64,000 bases of DNA from Streptomyces sp. NRRL S-1022 (GTDB lineage Bacteria > Actinomycetota > Actinomycetes > Streptomycetales > Streptomycetaceae), in the NCBI RefSeq assembly GCF_000720135.1, contig NZ_JOIU01000004.1, positions 1 through 64,000 of the forward strand, read 5' to 3'. Each line of letters starts with the position of its first letter. Within the stretch, counting starts at the first letter, position 1. The notes under the pieces were generated by a model, which was not told the origin of the DNA, ran no database searches, and worked only from the letters and a program-made list of their open reading frames with translations. Position numbers and translations under genes: made by a program. This document shows positions 45,848 through 54,158 of the stretch, one piece after another.

Positions 45848-46869
45848 CGGCGCCCGTCTCGCCGGTGCGGGAGTCCGCCCGGCACGCTCTCGCCCGGTGC
45901 CGCGAGCTGGTGCGGCCGGAACTGCGGGCGGCGGTGGGGCGGCTGCACCCCTGGGTCGCCGAGATGGCCGCGTACTCCTTCGGCTGGTGCGAGGTCGGCG
46001 GGGCGCCCGCCGGCGCGCCGGGCGGCAAGGGCGTACGGCAGGCGCTCGCGGTCCTCGGCGCCGAGGCCGCGGGCGCCGACGGCCGGGCCGGGGTCCCGGC
46101 GGCGGTCGCCGTGGAGCTGGTGCACGCCTTCTCGCTGCTGCACGACGACATCATGGACGGCGACGCGAGCCGGCGCGGCCGCCCCGCCGTCTGGCAGGCC
46201 TACGGCACGGGCCCGGCCGTACTGGCCGGGGACGCCCTGTTCGCGCTGGCGGTGGACACCGTCGCCGCCGCGACCGAGACACCCGGCGCGGTACGGCTGC
46301 TCTCGGCGGCCCTCGCCGACCTGGTGCGCGGGCAGGCCGACGACCTGCTGTTCACCACCCGGCCCTGGACCGGTCCGGAGCGGGTGACGGCGCGGGAGTA
46401 CCAGGTGATGGCCGAGGGCAAGACCGGCGCGCTGCTGGGCTGCGCCGCCGCGCTGGGCGCCACGCTCGGCGGCGCGCCCCGGGACACGGCCCTCGTGCTG
46501 GACCGGGCCGGGCGGCACCTCGGGATCGCCTTCCAGCTGGTCGACGACGTGCTCGGCCTCTGGGGCGACCCGGCCGTCACCGGCAAGTCCGTCGGCGGCG
46601 ATCTGCGGGAAGGCAAGAAGACGTTCCCGGTGCTGGCCGCGCTCGGCTCCCCCGCGGCCCGGCACCTGCCCGCGCTGCTCGGGTCCCCCGAGCGCGCCGA
46701 GGAGGCCGCCGCGCTGATCGAGGCGGCGGGGGGCCGTACGGCGGCCCTGGCCGAAGCCCGCGCCCACACGGCCGCCGCACGGGAACTGCTCGCCGCCGCG
46801 CCGCTGGCCGCGGGCCCCGTCGAGGAGCTGACCGGGCTGCTGGACCTGCTGGTGGGCCGCGCGCTGTAG
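45844..46869 (+). CDS. Polyprenyl diphosphate synthase
   Basis: 341 residues. It joins isopentenyl diphosphate to an allylic diphosphate. The first Asp-rich motif is LLHDDIMDGD (about 100-106; DDxxD) and the second is FQLVDDVLGLWGD (about 235-239; here DDVLG, the second-motif pattern with the third Asp later). The residues before the first motif and the FAM-type chain-length region cannot be read for product length. The GTG start overlaps the TPR gene. It could supply geranyl diphosphate for the terpene genes at 61868, but a role in other isoprenoids is equally open. Confidence 0.9.
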   Translation: MTAPVSPVRESARHALARCRELVRPELRAAVGRLHPWVAEMAAYSFGWCEVGGAPAGAPGGKGVRQALAVLGAEAAGADGRAGVPAAVAVELVHAFSLLHDDIMDGDASRRGRPAVWQAYGTGPAVLAGDALFALAVDTVAAATETPGAVRLLSAALADLVRGQADDLLFTTRPWTGPERVTAREYQVMAEGKTGALLGCAAALGATLGGAPRDTALVLDRAGRHLGIAFQLVDDVLGLWGDPAVTGKSVGGDLREGKKTFPVLAALGSPAARHLPALLGSPERAEEAAALIEAAGGRTAALAEARAHTAAARELLAAAPLAAGPVEELTGLLDLLVGRAL

Positions 46870-46960
46870 CCGTGCGCCGAGACGGCGTTGACCAACGGCG
46901 TCCCGGCGGGTCAAGGTGCGAACGGCGCGGTTCCCGACCCGCGCGGGAAGGTGGAGCACC

Positions 46961-47920
46961 GTGATCGACCTCGCGGACATCGAGGGCGCCGCACAGCGGA
47001 TCGCCGGGCACGTCGTCCGGACGCCGACGGTGCCGAGCCCCGGCCTCGGCGCACTGCTCGGCGTCCCGGTCACCGCCAAGCTCGAACTGCTCCAGCGCAC
47101 CGGCTCGTTCAAGGCCCGCGGGGCGACCGCCAAGCTGCTGTCGCTCAGCGAGGCCGAACGGGCGGCGGGCGTGGTCGCGGTCAGCGGCGGCAACCACGGG
47201 ATCGCGCTCGCCGTGATGGCGGCGGCCCTCGACGTGAAGGCGACCGTGGTGATGCCGCGTACCGCACCCGCGCGCTCCATCGAGCTGGCGGAGGACGCCG
47301 GGGCGTCGGTACGGCTGACGGACGGCATGGACAGCGCCTTCCGGCTGGTGACCCGGTTGCGGGACGAGGGCCTGACGCTGGTCCACCCGTTCGACGACCC
47401 GGTGGTGATCGCCGGGCAGGGCACGGTGGGCCTGGAGCTGGCCGAGGACGCCGGGGAGCTGACCGATGTGGTCGTCAGCGTGGGCGGCGGCGGTCTGATC
47501 GCCGGTGTGGCGGCGGCCCTGCGCGCCCTGCGGCCCGGGGTACGCGTGTGGGGCGTGGAGACCGCGGGGGCCGAGGCGATGTCGGGGGCGCTGGAGGCCG
47601 GCGGTCCGGTAGCCGTGCCGCTGTCGTCCCTGGTCACCACGTTGAGCGCGCCCTCGGTGTCGCAGCTGACGTACGACCACGTGTCCGCGCTGGTCGAGGA
47701 GGTCCTGGTGGTCCCGGACCGGGACGCGGTGCAGGGCTGCCTGGACCTGGCCGAGCACGCCAAGGTGTGGGCCGAGCCGGCCGCGGGCTGTCTGCTGCCG
47801 GCGGCCCGGCAGGTGGTCGAGCGGGCCGGCGCCGGCGCCCGGGTCGGGCTCGTGGTGTGCGGCGGCAACACCGCGCCGGGCGAGCTCGCCGGCTGGGCCG
47901 CCTCCTTCGGGCTGCTGTGA
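46961..47920 (+). CDS. PLP-dependent threonine/serine dehydratase
   Basis: 319 residues, fold type II. The PLP lysine is in RTGSFKARGATAKL (about 50), the phosphate-binding loop is VSVGGGGLIAG (about 178) and the substrate/cofactor Asn loop is VSGGNHGIALAVMA. It deaminates threonine or serine to the 2-oxo acid. The GTG at 46961 has GGTGGAG upstream. It has no C-terminal ACT domain, so it is the catabolic or short type. Stands alone 91 bases after the prenyl synthase. Confidence 0.9.
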   Translation: MIDLADIEGAAQRIAGHVVRTPTVPSPGLGALLGVPVTAKLELLQRTGSFKARGATAKLLSLSEAERAAGVVAVSGGNHGIALAVMAAALDVKATVVMPRTAPARSIELAEDAGASVRLTDGMDSAFRLVTRLRDEGLTLVHPFDDPVVIAGQGTVGLELAEDAGELTDVVVSVGGGGLIAGVAAALRALRPGVRVWGVETAGAEAMSGALEAGGPVAVPLSSLVTTLSAPSVSQLTYDHVSALVEEVLVVPDRDAVQGCLDLAEHAKVWAEPAAGCLLPAARQVVERAGAGARVGLVVCGGNTAPGELAGWAASFGLL

Positions 47921-48085
47921 GGCCGGGACACCTGTCCCGTGGCACCCGTCCCGGCACCGCGGAGCGCCTCCCCGCGTTTGAATAAAAGGCAAGAAGGGGC
48001 GTGAATCGAGGATTCGCTGAACGCACCCCCGCGCGCCCTGCGTACCTCCGGGAAAGACGATGCAGGGTTTCAGCGAGGGATGACC

Positions 48086-49666
48086 ATGGTCGAGGCGCAC
48101 GTCTCCGCACACGAGTTGGTCGCCGGCCGGTACCGGCTCCTGGAGGTCTTCTCCCGCGAGACGAACCGCCTGTGGTGGTACGCCGAGGACGTGACCGCGC
48201 AGCAGCCCCGCCTGGTGGCGCAGACCGCCCTGCCGGGACCCGCCGCCGAGGACACCGCGCGCCGCGTCACCGCCCGGGTCGTCCGCACCTCGCAGACCAT
48301 GCGGCCGCTGTGCCCCGGCCAGGTCGCCGCGGTCGTCGACGCCGTGGTGGAGGCGGGCACCCTGTGGACGGTCACCGAGTGGATCGACGGCACCCCCCTG
48401 ACCGAAGTCCTCGCCGAAGAAGGCTCGTTGCATCCGGTGCGGGCGGCCCGGCTCGGCCTGGAGCTGCTGGACGTGCTGCAGGCCGCGCACGACGAGGGCA
48501 TCACGCACGGGGAGCTGAGCCCCGGCCAGGTCTTCGTGCGGGACGGCGGCCCGGTGGTCGTCACCGGGTTCGGCCTGGCGGGCGCGACCCTGGTCCCGCG
48601 GCTCACGGCACCGTCGTACGCCTCCCCGGAGCAGGCCAGGGACGAGCGGATCGGCCCGGCCGCCGACCTGTGGGCGCTGGGCGCGCTGCTGTACACGGCG
48701 GTCGAGGGCCGCCCGCCGTTCCGGGACCGCGGCCGGCCCGACGCCACGCTGAAGGCGGTGGACCGGCTTCCGCTGCGCACCCCGCTGCGCGCGGGCCCGC
48801 TCACCCAGGCCGTCCAGGGGCTGCTGCGCAAGGACGCGCGGGAGCGGCTGTCCCGGCCGGTGGTCCGGGAGGCGCTGAACCGGGCGCTGAGCGAGGACAC
48901 CGACGCGGACCGGGAGCCGGCCCCCGCGCCCCGGCTGCGCGGCGCCTACCGCGGCGTGCGGTCCGCCGGACCGCTGCGCGGCAGGCGGATGGCGGTCGCC
49001 GTCGGCGCCCCGCTGGCCCTGGTCACGGTGGCCGCGGCGGTGCTGGCCGCGGCCGGCGCGCTGCCCGGCACGGGCACGGCCGCGGCGCCGCCCCGGGCCA
49101 CCGGCCCCGCCACGCCCGCCGGCCGGCACACCGGTGGCGGCACCCCGGCCGCCCCCGCGCCGGCCGCCACGCCGAGCGCCCCGGCCTCCTCCTCCGCCCT
49201 GCCGGCCGGCTACCGCGGGTACAGCGCCCCCGAGGGCTTCTCGGTGGCACTGCCCGACGGCTGGAAGCGGCTGGCCACCTCCCGGGTGTCCGGCCTCGCC
49301 TACCGCGTCACCTTCGGCCGGGGCGGCGACTCGCCGACGCTCGCCGTCACCTACAGCGAGCGGGTGGGTCCCGACCCGGTCGCCGTCTGGCGGGACGACG
49401 TCGAGCCCGGCCTGGCGCGGCTGCCCGGCTACCGCCGGCTGGGTGCCGTGCGGGCCGCCACCTACCAGGGGCGCAGGGCCGCCGACCTGGAGTGGCTCGC
49501 GGGGTCCGGGGACACACGGACGCACACCTTCGGGCGGGGCTTCCTGCTCGGCGGGACGCGGGGCTTCTCCCTGCGCTTCACCACCCCGGCCGCGGCCTGG
49601 GACGACACCGCCAACCGGCTGGCGCTGAAGACCTTCCTGGGGACGTTCCGGCCGCCGAAGGGCTGA
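48086..49666 (+). CDS. Membrane-anchored protein kinase-like protein, probably a pseudokinase
   Basis: 526 residues. A kinase fold spans about 10-270: GRYRLLEVFSRETNRLWWYA is the glycine-loop region, but the usual catalytic Lys is not seen; the HRD-type loop reads THGELSPGQVFV (HGE instead of HxD) and the DFG loop reads TGFGL. The activation segment still has APSYASPEQARDERIGPAAD. All three catalytic sites are lost, so phosphotransfer is unlikely. A membrane helix (VGAPLALVTVAAAVLAAAGA, about 305-325) leads to a secreted domain. The ATG at 48086 has GCGAGGG 5-7 bases upstream. Confidence 0.88.
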   Translation: MVEAHVSAHELVAGRYRLLEVFSRETNRLWWYAEDVTAQQPRLVAQTALPGPAAEDTARRVTARVVRTSQTMRPLCPGQVAAVVDAVVEAGTLWTVTEWIDGTPLTEVLAEEGSLHPVRAARLGLELLDVLQAAHDEGITHGELSPGQVFVRDGGPVVVTGFGLAGATLVPRLTAPSYASPEQARDERIGPAADLWALGALLYTAVEGRPPFRDRGRPDATLKAVDRLPLRTPLRAGPLTQAVQGLLRKDARERLSRPVVREALNRALSEDTDADREPAPAPRLRGAYRGVRSAGPLRGRRMAVAVGAPLALVTVAAAVLAAAGALPGTGTAAAPPRATGPATPAGRHTGGGTPAAPAPAATPSAPASSSALPAGYRGYSAPEGFSVALPDGWKRLATSRVSGLAYRVTFGRGGDSPTLAVTYSERVGPDPVAVWRDDVEPGLARLPGYRRLGAVRAATYQGRRAADLEWLAGSGDTRTHTFGRGFLLGGTRGFSLRFTTPAAAWDDTANRLALKTFLGTFRPPKG

Positions 49667-49716
49667 GCTGTGCCCGCCGGCCGTTTTCCGGGCGCCGAGC
49701 CGGGGACTCGCTTCTC

Positions 49717-50688
49717 ATGGTGCAAATCGGATACACGATGATGACCGAGCAGACGGGTCCCCGGGACCTGGTGGACCACGTGGTGCGCGCCGAGGAGGCC
49801 GGTTTCGACTTCTCGGTGATCTCCGACCACTACTTCCCGTGGCTGCGTTCGCAGGGGCACGCCTCGTACGCCTGGAGCGTGCTGGGTGCCGCTGCCCAGG
49901 CCACGTCGCGGATCCCCCTGATGACCTACGTCACCTGCCCCATCCTGCGCTACCACCCGGCGATCGTGGCGCAGAAGGCCGCGACCGTGCAGCTGCTGTC
50001 GGAGGGCAGGTTCCGGCTCGGCCTCGGTGCCGGCGAGAACCTCAACGAGCACGTCGTGGGCGGCGGCTGGCCCCCGGTCGACGTCCGCCACGAGATGCTC
50101 GAAGAGGCGGTGCAGATCATCCGCGCGCTGTTCGAGGGCGGCCACGTCACCCACCACGGGCAGCACTACGACGTGGAGTCGGCCCGGCTGTGGGACCTGC
50201 CGGAGCAGGCGCCGCCGATCGGTATCGCCGTCTCCGGCGAGCAGTCCTGCAAGCTCGCCGGGCATCTCGCCGACCTGGTCATCGCGACCGAGCCGAAGGC
50301 GGGCCTGCTGGAGGCCTTCGACCGGCACGGCGGCAGCGGCAAGCCCCGGGTGGGCCAGCTGCCGGTCTGCTACGACCCCGACCGGGACACGGCGATCAAG
50401 CGGGCCCACTCGCAGTTCCGCTGGTTCGGCCTCGGCTGGAAGGTGAACGCCGAGCTGCCCCACCCGGACTCCTTCGAGGCCGCCACCCAGTTCGTCACCG
50501 AGGACGACGTCGCCTCCGCCATTCCGTGCGGTGACGACGTGGACGCGTTCGTGGAGGCGGTACGGCCCTACGCGGAGGCCGGGTTCGGGGAGGTCGCCCT
50601 GGTGCAGATCGGCGGGGACGCGCAGCCGGAGTTCCTGGACTGGTCGGCGAAGACCCTGCTGCCCGCGCTGCGGGAGGCGTTCGCCTGA
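49717..50688 (+). CDS. LLM-class F420-dependent oxidoreductase
   Basis: 323 residues. The protein opens MVQIGYTMMTEQTGPRDLVD, has VSEFSDHY-like VISDHYFPWL and the barrel motif GRFRLGLGAGENLNEHVVGG (about 95-114), typical of the F420-dependent glucose-6-phosphate dehydrogenase-like family (TIGR03557 group). It carries out hydride transfer between coenzyme F420 and an unknown substrate; Streptomyces make F420. The ATG at 49717 has only a weak site. Follows the pseudokinase gene on the same strand after 50 bases. Confidence 0.87.
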   Translation: MVQIGYTMMTEQTGPRDLVDHVVRAEEAGFDFSVISDHYFPWLRSQGHASYAWSVLGAAAQATSRIPLMTYVTCPILRYHPAIVAQKAATVQLLSEGRFRLGLGAGENLNEHVVGGGWPPVDVRHEMLEEAVQIIRALFEGGHVTHHGQHYDVESARLWDLPEQAPPIGIAVSGEQSCKLAGHLADLVIATEPKAGLLEAFDRHGGSGKPRVGQLPVCYDPDRDTAIKRAHSQFRWFGLGWKVNAELPHPDSFEAATQFVTEDDVASAIPCGDDVDAFVEAVRPYAEAGFGEVALVQIGGDAQPEFLDWSAKTLLPALREAFA

Positions 50689-50754
50689 CGGGCCGCCGCC
50701 GGTGTGATGGGGCGCGGGTGCACGCGGGATTTCGGGAATCAGTCACTTGGGTGA

Positions 50755-50778
50755 GCATCCCGGGCACTTCGGGGGTAC
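50755..50778 (+). promoter_or_regulatory. Candidate SigB-class promoter of the ssgA-like gene
   Basis: GCAT (50755-50758), 14 bases, then GGGTAC (50773-50778), 39 bases before the GTG. Matches the loose consensus GNNT-N14-16-GGGTAC of Streptomyces stress sigma factors. A degenerate motif, so weak evidence by itself. Confidence 0.35.
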
Positions 50779-50817
50779 TAGAGGGCCCTACGCCCATTGT
50801 TGTCGGAGGCCCCCCGC

Positions 50818-51246
50818 GTGAACTCGTTCGTGCACAAGACCCTGGTGGTGCAGCTGCTGTCACAGGGCACCGGCCGGTGTCCGGTGCTGGCCCACCTCAG
50901 CTACGACGCCGACGACCCGTTCGCCGTCACCGCCGTCTTCACCCACGACGGCCGGGTGCTGGCCTGCTGGCGGCTGGACCGGCAGATGCTGAGCGACGGG
51001 CTGGCCCGGCCGGTCGGGGTCGGCGACGTGCGGATGCGGCCCGAGGCCACCGGTCCCTGGCACGAGCTGCGCCTGGAGTTCCTCGGGGACATCCGCCCGG
51101 ACGGCGGCCGGCACCATGCGGTGGTGTTCGCCTGGGCACCCGCGATCGCCGCGTTCCTGCGCGAGACCTACAAGGTCGTCCGGCCGGGCCAGGAGCGCTT
51201 CCCCGCGGACGAGCTGCTGGCGGAGATCCTCTCCACGGCTGAGTAG
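50818..51246 (+). CDS. SsgA-like protein (sporulation/cell-division family)
   Basis: 142 residues. The SsgA/SsgB family, unique to sporulating actinomycetes, guides FtsZ and septum placement. The conserved core is LAHLSYDADDPFAVTAVF, WRLDRQMLSDGLARPVGVGD and VRMRP. The C-terminus has FLRETYKVVRPGQE and ends ELLAEILSTAE. The GTG at 50818 follows TCGGAGG. Upstream a GCAT-N14-GGGTAC string (50755-50778) may be a SigB-class promoter. It is more like the SsgA group members than SsgB itself; the paralogue cannot be assigned. Confidence 0.9.
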   Translation: MNSFVHKTLVVQLLSQGTGRCPVLAHLSYDADDPFAVTAVFTHDGRVLACWRLDRQMLSDGLARPVGVGDVRMRPEATGPWHELRLEFLGDIRPDGGRHHAVVFAWAPAIAAFLRETYKVVRPGQERFPADELLAEILSTAE

Positions 51247-51330
51247 CCGTACTCATGCCCGCGGCCCGCGCCCGGCCGCACGATGGGGCTCCCAAGACAC
51301 CCGAGGCCGTCCTCAGGCAAGGAGCCCGCC

Positions 51331-51990
51331 GTGACCGCAGTGCACCCCGCCCCGCTCCACGCGCCGCGCCGCGTACCGCCCGTCCTGTTCGCGGGCGTGG
51401 TGGCCGCGGGGCTGGTCCTGTCGGCATGGGGCGCACGCGACCGCACCACCTGGTTCCTGGAGACGGTGTGGGCGCTGGCGGGCCTGCCGCTGGTGGTACT
51501 CGCCTGGCGGCGCTTCCCGCTGACGGGGCTGCTGTGCGGGCTGCTGACCGTGCACGCGCTGGTCCTCGCGGTCGGCGGTCATTACACCTATGCGGAGGTG
51601 CCGGCGGGCGACTGGGTGCGCGACACCCTCGGCCTGGACCGCAATCCGTACGACCGCTTCGGTCACCTGATGCAGGGCTTCGTCCCGGCCGTGCTGGTGC
51701 GGGAACTGCTCAGCCGGACCTCGCCGTTGCGCGGCAGCCGCTGGCTGGCGCCGCTCACCGTGTGCGCCTGTCTGGCCTTCAGCGCCTGCTTCGAGCTGCT
51801 GGAGTGGCTGGCGGCCGAGATCGGCGGGCACGGCGCGGACGCGTTCCTCGCCACCCAGGGCGATGTGTGGGACACCCAGTGGGACATGTGCTGCGCACTG
51901 ATCGGGGCGGTGCTGTCCGTGCTGCTGCTCGGCAGGCTGCACGACCGGCAGCTGAGGGCCCTGGCGGCCCGCCGGTCCGTAAGGCCCTAG
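51331..51990 (+). CDS. DUF2238 family membrane protein
   Basis: 219 residues with about six membrane helices (VLFAGVVAAGLVLSAWG, TVWALAGLPLVVLAW, LTGLLCGLLTVHALVLAVGG and others). The family-specific loop RNPYDRFGHLMQGFVPAVLV lies in the middle, and FSACFELLEWLAAEIGG later. DUF2238 (YjdF-type inner-membrane protein) has no known function. The GTG at 51331 follows AAGGAG. Its stop overlaps the convergent DUF6328 gene by 4 bases. Confidence 0.87.
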   Translation: MTAVHPAPLHAPRRVPPVLFAGVVAAGLVLSAWGARDRTTWFLETVWALAGLPLVVLAWRRFPLTGLLCGLLTVHALVLAVGGHYTYAEVPAGDWVRDTLGLDRNPYDRFGHLMQGFVPAVLVRELLSRTSPLRGSRWLAPLTVCACLAFSACFELLEWLAAEIGGHGADAFLATQGDVWDTQWDMCCALIGAVLSVLLLGRLHDRQLRALAARRSVRP

Positions 51991-52481
51991 CGGTCCGTCC
52001 GGGAGGTGTGCCGGCGGCGGGCCCACAGGGGCAGGCCGTACCAGCACAGCAGGTACCAGGCGACGACGCCCGCCACCAGGAACGGCACGTAGCCGTCGTG
52101 GGTGGCCACCCGCAGGATCAGCAGCAGGGACGACGTCATCGTGGCGAGCAGCAGGACCAGGCCGACGAAGGTCAACCGGGACGCGAGCCGCACCGCCTGG
52201 GGCTTGACCCGGCGGCCGGAGACCAGGCGGTGCAGGGACACCGGTCCGATGAGGGCGCCGGTCGCACAGGCGCCCAGGACGACGGTCACGATGTAGATGG
52301 CCTGGTTGGTGCTGGTCAGCTGGGTGTACTTGGGCTGGAAGACGACGGTCAGCAGAAATCCGAAGAGGATCTGCACCCCCGTCTGCGCCACCCGGACCTC
52401 CTGGATGAGCTCCCCCCACATCCGGTCGGCCCGCTCCTCCTCGGTCTCGTCACGTCCTCTGCGCCGTTCTGCCTCCGTCAT
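51987..52481 (-). CDS. DUF6328 family membrane protein
   Basis: 164 residues. The N-terminus is highly charged (TEAERRRGRDETEEERADRM), then four membrane helices, including VQILFGFLLTVVFQPKY, AIYIVTVVLGACATGALIG and RLTFVGLVLLLATMTSSLLL. It matches DUF6328 of Streptomyces; role unknown. Convergent with and overlapping the DUF2238 gene. Confidence 0.8.
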   Translation of the reverse strand: MTEAERRRGRDETEEERADRMWGELIQEVRVAQTGVQILFGFLLTVVFQPKYTQLTSTNQAIYIVTVVLGACATGALIGPVSLHRLVSGRRVKPQAVRLASRLTFVGLVLLLATMTSSLLLILRVATHDGYVPFLVAGVVAWYLLCWYGLPLWARRRHTSRTDR

Positions 52482-52534
52482 GCGGTTGCGTGTAACCGCG
52501 CGGCCGTTCCTTCAAACGGTGCGCTCGCCCGCGG

Positions 52535-53518
52535 CTACCAGCGGTGTTCGACCTGGTCCTTGACCCGCCGTTCGTACAGCTCGCGGATCGCGGTGAAGGT
52601 CCCCGCGGGCAGCGGCGGCAGCTTGGCCGCGGCGGCGTTGGCGCGGGCCTGCTCCGGGTTGCGGGCGCCGGGGATCACCGTGGTCACGCCGTCCTGCTCG
52701 ATGATCCAGCGCAGCGCCAGCTGGGCCGGGGTGTACCCCTCCGGGGCGAGCGCGGCGAACTCGGCGGCGGCCTCGACGCCGGTGCCGTAGTCGACGCCGG
52801 AGAAGGTCTCGCCCTGGTCGAAGGCCTCGCCGTGCCGGTTGAAGGTGCGGTGGTCGTCGGCCGCGAACACCGTGTCCTTGGTGTACTTGCCGGACAGCAG
52901 CCCGGAGGCGAGGGGGACGCGCGCGATGACGCCGACGCCGGCCGCGCGGGCGGCGGGCAGCACCTCGTACAGGGGCTTCATGCGCAGCGGGTTGAGGATG
53001 ATCTGCACGCTCGCCACGTGCGGCCGGGCGATCGCGGTGAGCGCCTCGGCGCAGGTCTCCACACTCACCCCGTACGCGGCGACGCGCTCCTCCTCGACCA
53101 GGGTGTCCAGGGCGTCGAACACCGCGTCGGAGGAGTAGACCGGGGTGGGCGGGCAGTGCAGCTGCACCAGGTCGATGCGGTCGACGCCGAGGTTGCGGCG
53201 CGAGCGGTCGTTCCAGGCACGGAAGTTGTCCAGCACGTAGTTCTCGGGGACCTGCTCCACCCGGCGGCCCATCTTGGTGGCCACCAGCACGTGCAGATCG
53301 GGGCGGCCGCGCAGGAACGAGGCGATGGTGCCCTCACTGCGTCCGTCGCCGTACACGTCGGCCGTGTCGAAGAAGGTGACCCCGGCCTCGGCCGCCGCCT
53401 CCAGGACGGACAGGGCTTCCTTGTCGTCCACGGCGCCCCAGTCGGCGCCCAGCTGCCATGTGCCGAGGCCGACCACCGATGCCCACTGACCCGACCTGCC
53501 GATCACGCGTTCGTCCAT
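52535..53518 (-). CDS. Aldo/keto reductase
   Basis: 327 residues. The AKR tetrad is visible: Asp/Tyr in FFDTADVYGDGRSEG (about 50-55), Lys in HVLVATKMGRRVEQ (about 82) and His in DLVQLHCPPTP (about 122). The NADPH-binding end is QDGVTTVIPGARNPEQARAN. It reduces an aldehyde or ketone; substrate unknown. It starts 4 bases away from the end of the upstream TetR gene on the same strand. Confidence 0.92.
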   Translation of the reverse strand: MDERVIGRSGQWASVVGLGTWQLGADWGAVDDKEALSVLEAAAEAGVTFFDTADVYGDGRSEGTIASFLRGRPDLHVLVATKMGRRVEQVPENYVLDNFRAWNDRSRRNLGVDRIDLVQLHCPPTPVYSSDAVFDALDTLVEEERVAAYGVSVETCAEALTAIARPHVASVQIILNPLRMKPLYEVLPAARAAGVGVIARVPLASGLLSGKYTKDTVFAADDHRTFNRHGEAFDQGETFSGVDYGTGVEAAAEFAALAPEGYTPAQLALRWIIEQDGVTTVIPGARNPEQARANAAAAKLPPLPAGTFTAIRELYERRVKDQVEHRW

Positions 53519-53522
53519 GGCG

Positions 53523-54158
53523 TCAGTCTGTCATCCGGTACGGCTCCGTCGCGCCCCGTGGAGTGCACCGTCCGGGTGTGAGCTGTGCCTGTACGGCGGG
53601 CCCGTACCGGTCGGCGAGGGCGTCGGTGCCGGTGCCGCGCAGGTGCGGGCCGCGGGCGACGCCGTACATCACGCCGAGGCCGACGAGGGCGGCGACGGCG
53701 AGTTCGGCGCGCAGGCCCGCGTCGGGGCCGGTGAGCCGGGCGGCGAGGCGTTCGGTCACCTGGGCGCGGAAGTTGGCGCGCAGCACCTCGCCGTGGTCGC
53801 CGTGCAGCGGGGCGAAGGCGATGCGCAGCAGCGGGTCGGCGCCCCGTTCGCGCTGGCTGGACACCACGTGCCGGACCATGTGCCGGCCGAGGTCGTCCAG
53901 CGGGGCGTCCAGCAGGTCGTCGGCGTCGGTGTCGAAGGACATCACGCGGGCGAACAGGGCGTCCTTGTTGCCGAAGTACTTCAGGATCAGCGGCGGGCTG
54001 ACCCCGGCGCGTTCGGCGACGGCCCTGAGGGTGATGTCGGCGTGCGCGTGCCGGGCCAGGAGGTGGCGGGCGGCCTTCAGGATGGCGGCCTTGGTGGCCT
54101 CGGCGTCCCGGCGTGCGGGGGCGGGCGCCTGACCGGGTGGAGTGGTCATGGTCCTCAT
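53523..54158 (-). CDS. TetR/AcrR-family regulator of the adjacent MFS gene
   Basis: 211 residues. The HTH is AAILKAARHLLARHAHADIT then LRAVAERAGVSPPLILKYFG and NKDALF, with the C-terminal TetR_C domain. The ATG at 54158 overlaps the stop of the MFS gene (ATGA) and follows GGAGGGAG. It is transcribed with the MFS gene behind tandem palindromes at 55657-55698 that are its likely operators, giving a simple efflux switch. Confidence 0.92.
   Translation of the reverse strand: MRTMTTPPGQAPAPARRDAEATKAAILKAARHLLARHAHADITLRAVAERAGVSPPLILKYFGNKDALFARVMSFDTDADDLLDAPLDDLGRHMVRHVVSSQRERGADPLLRIAFAPLHGDHGEVLRANFRAQVTERLAARLTGPDAGLRAELAVAALVGLGVMYGVARGPHLRGTGTDALADRYGPAVQAQLTPGRCTPRGATEPYRMTD

Noticed and set aside
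45844..46869. Polyprenyl synthase considered as encapsulin cargo
   Set aside because: Cargo forms have a long disordered N-terminus and sit next to a shell gene; this one starts directly with the enzyme fold, and the shell is 14 kb away.
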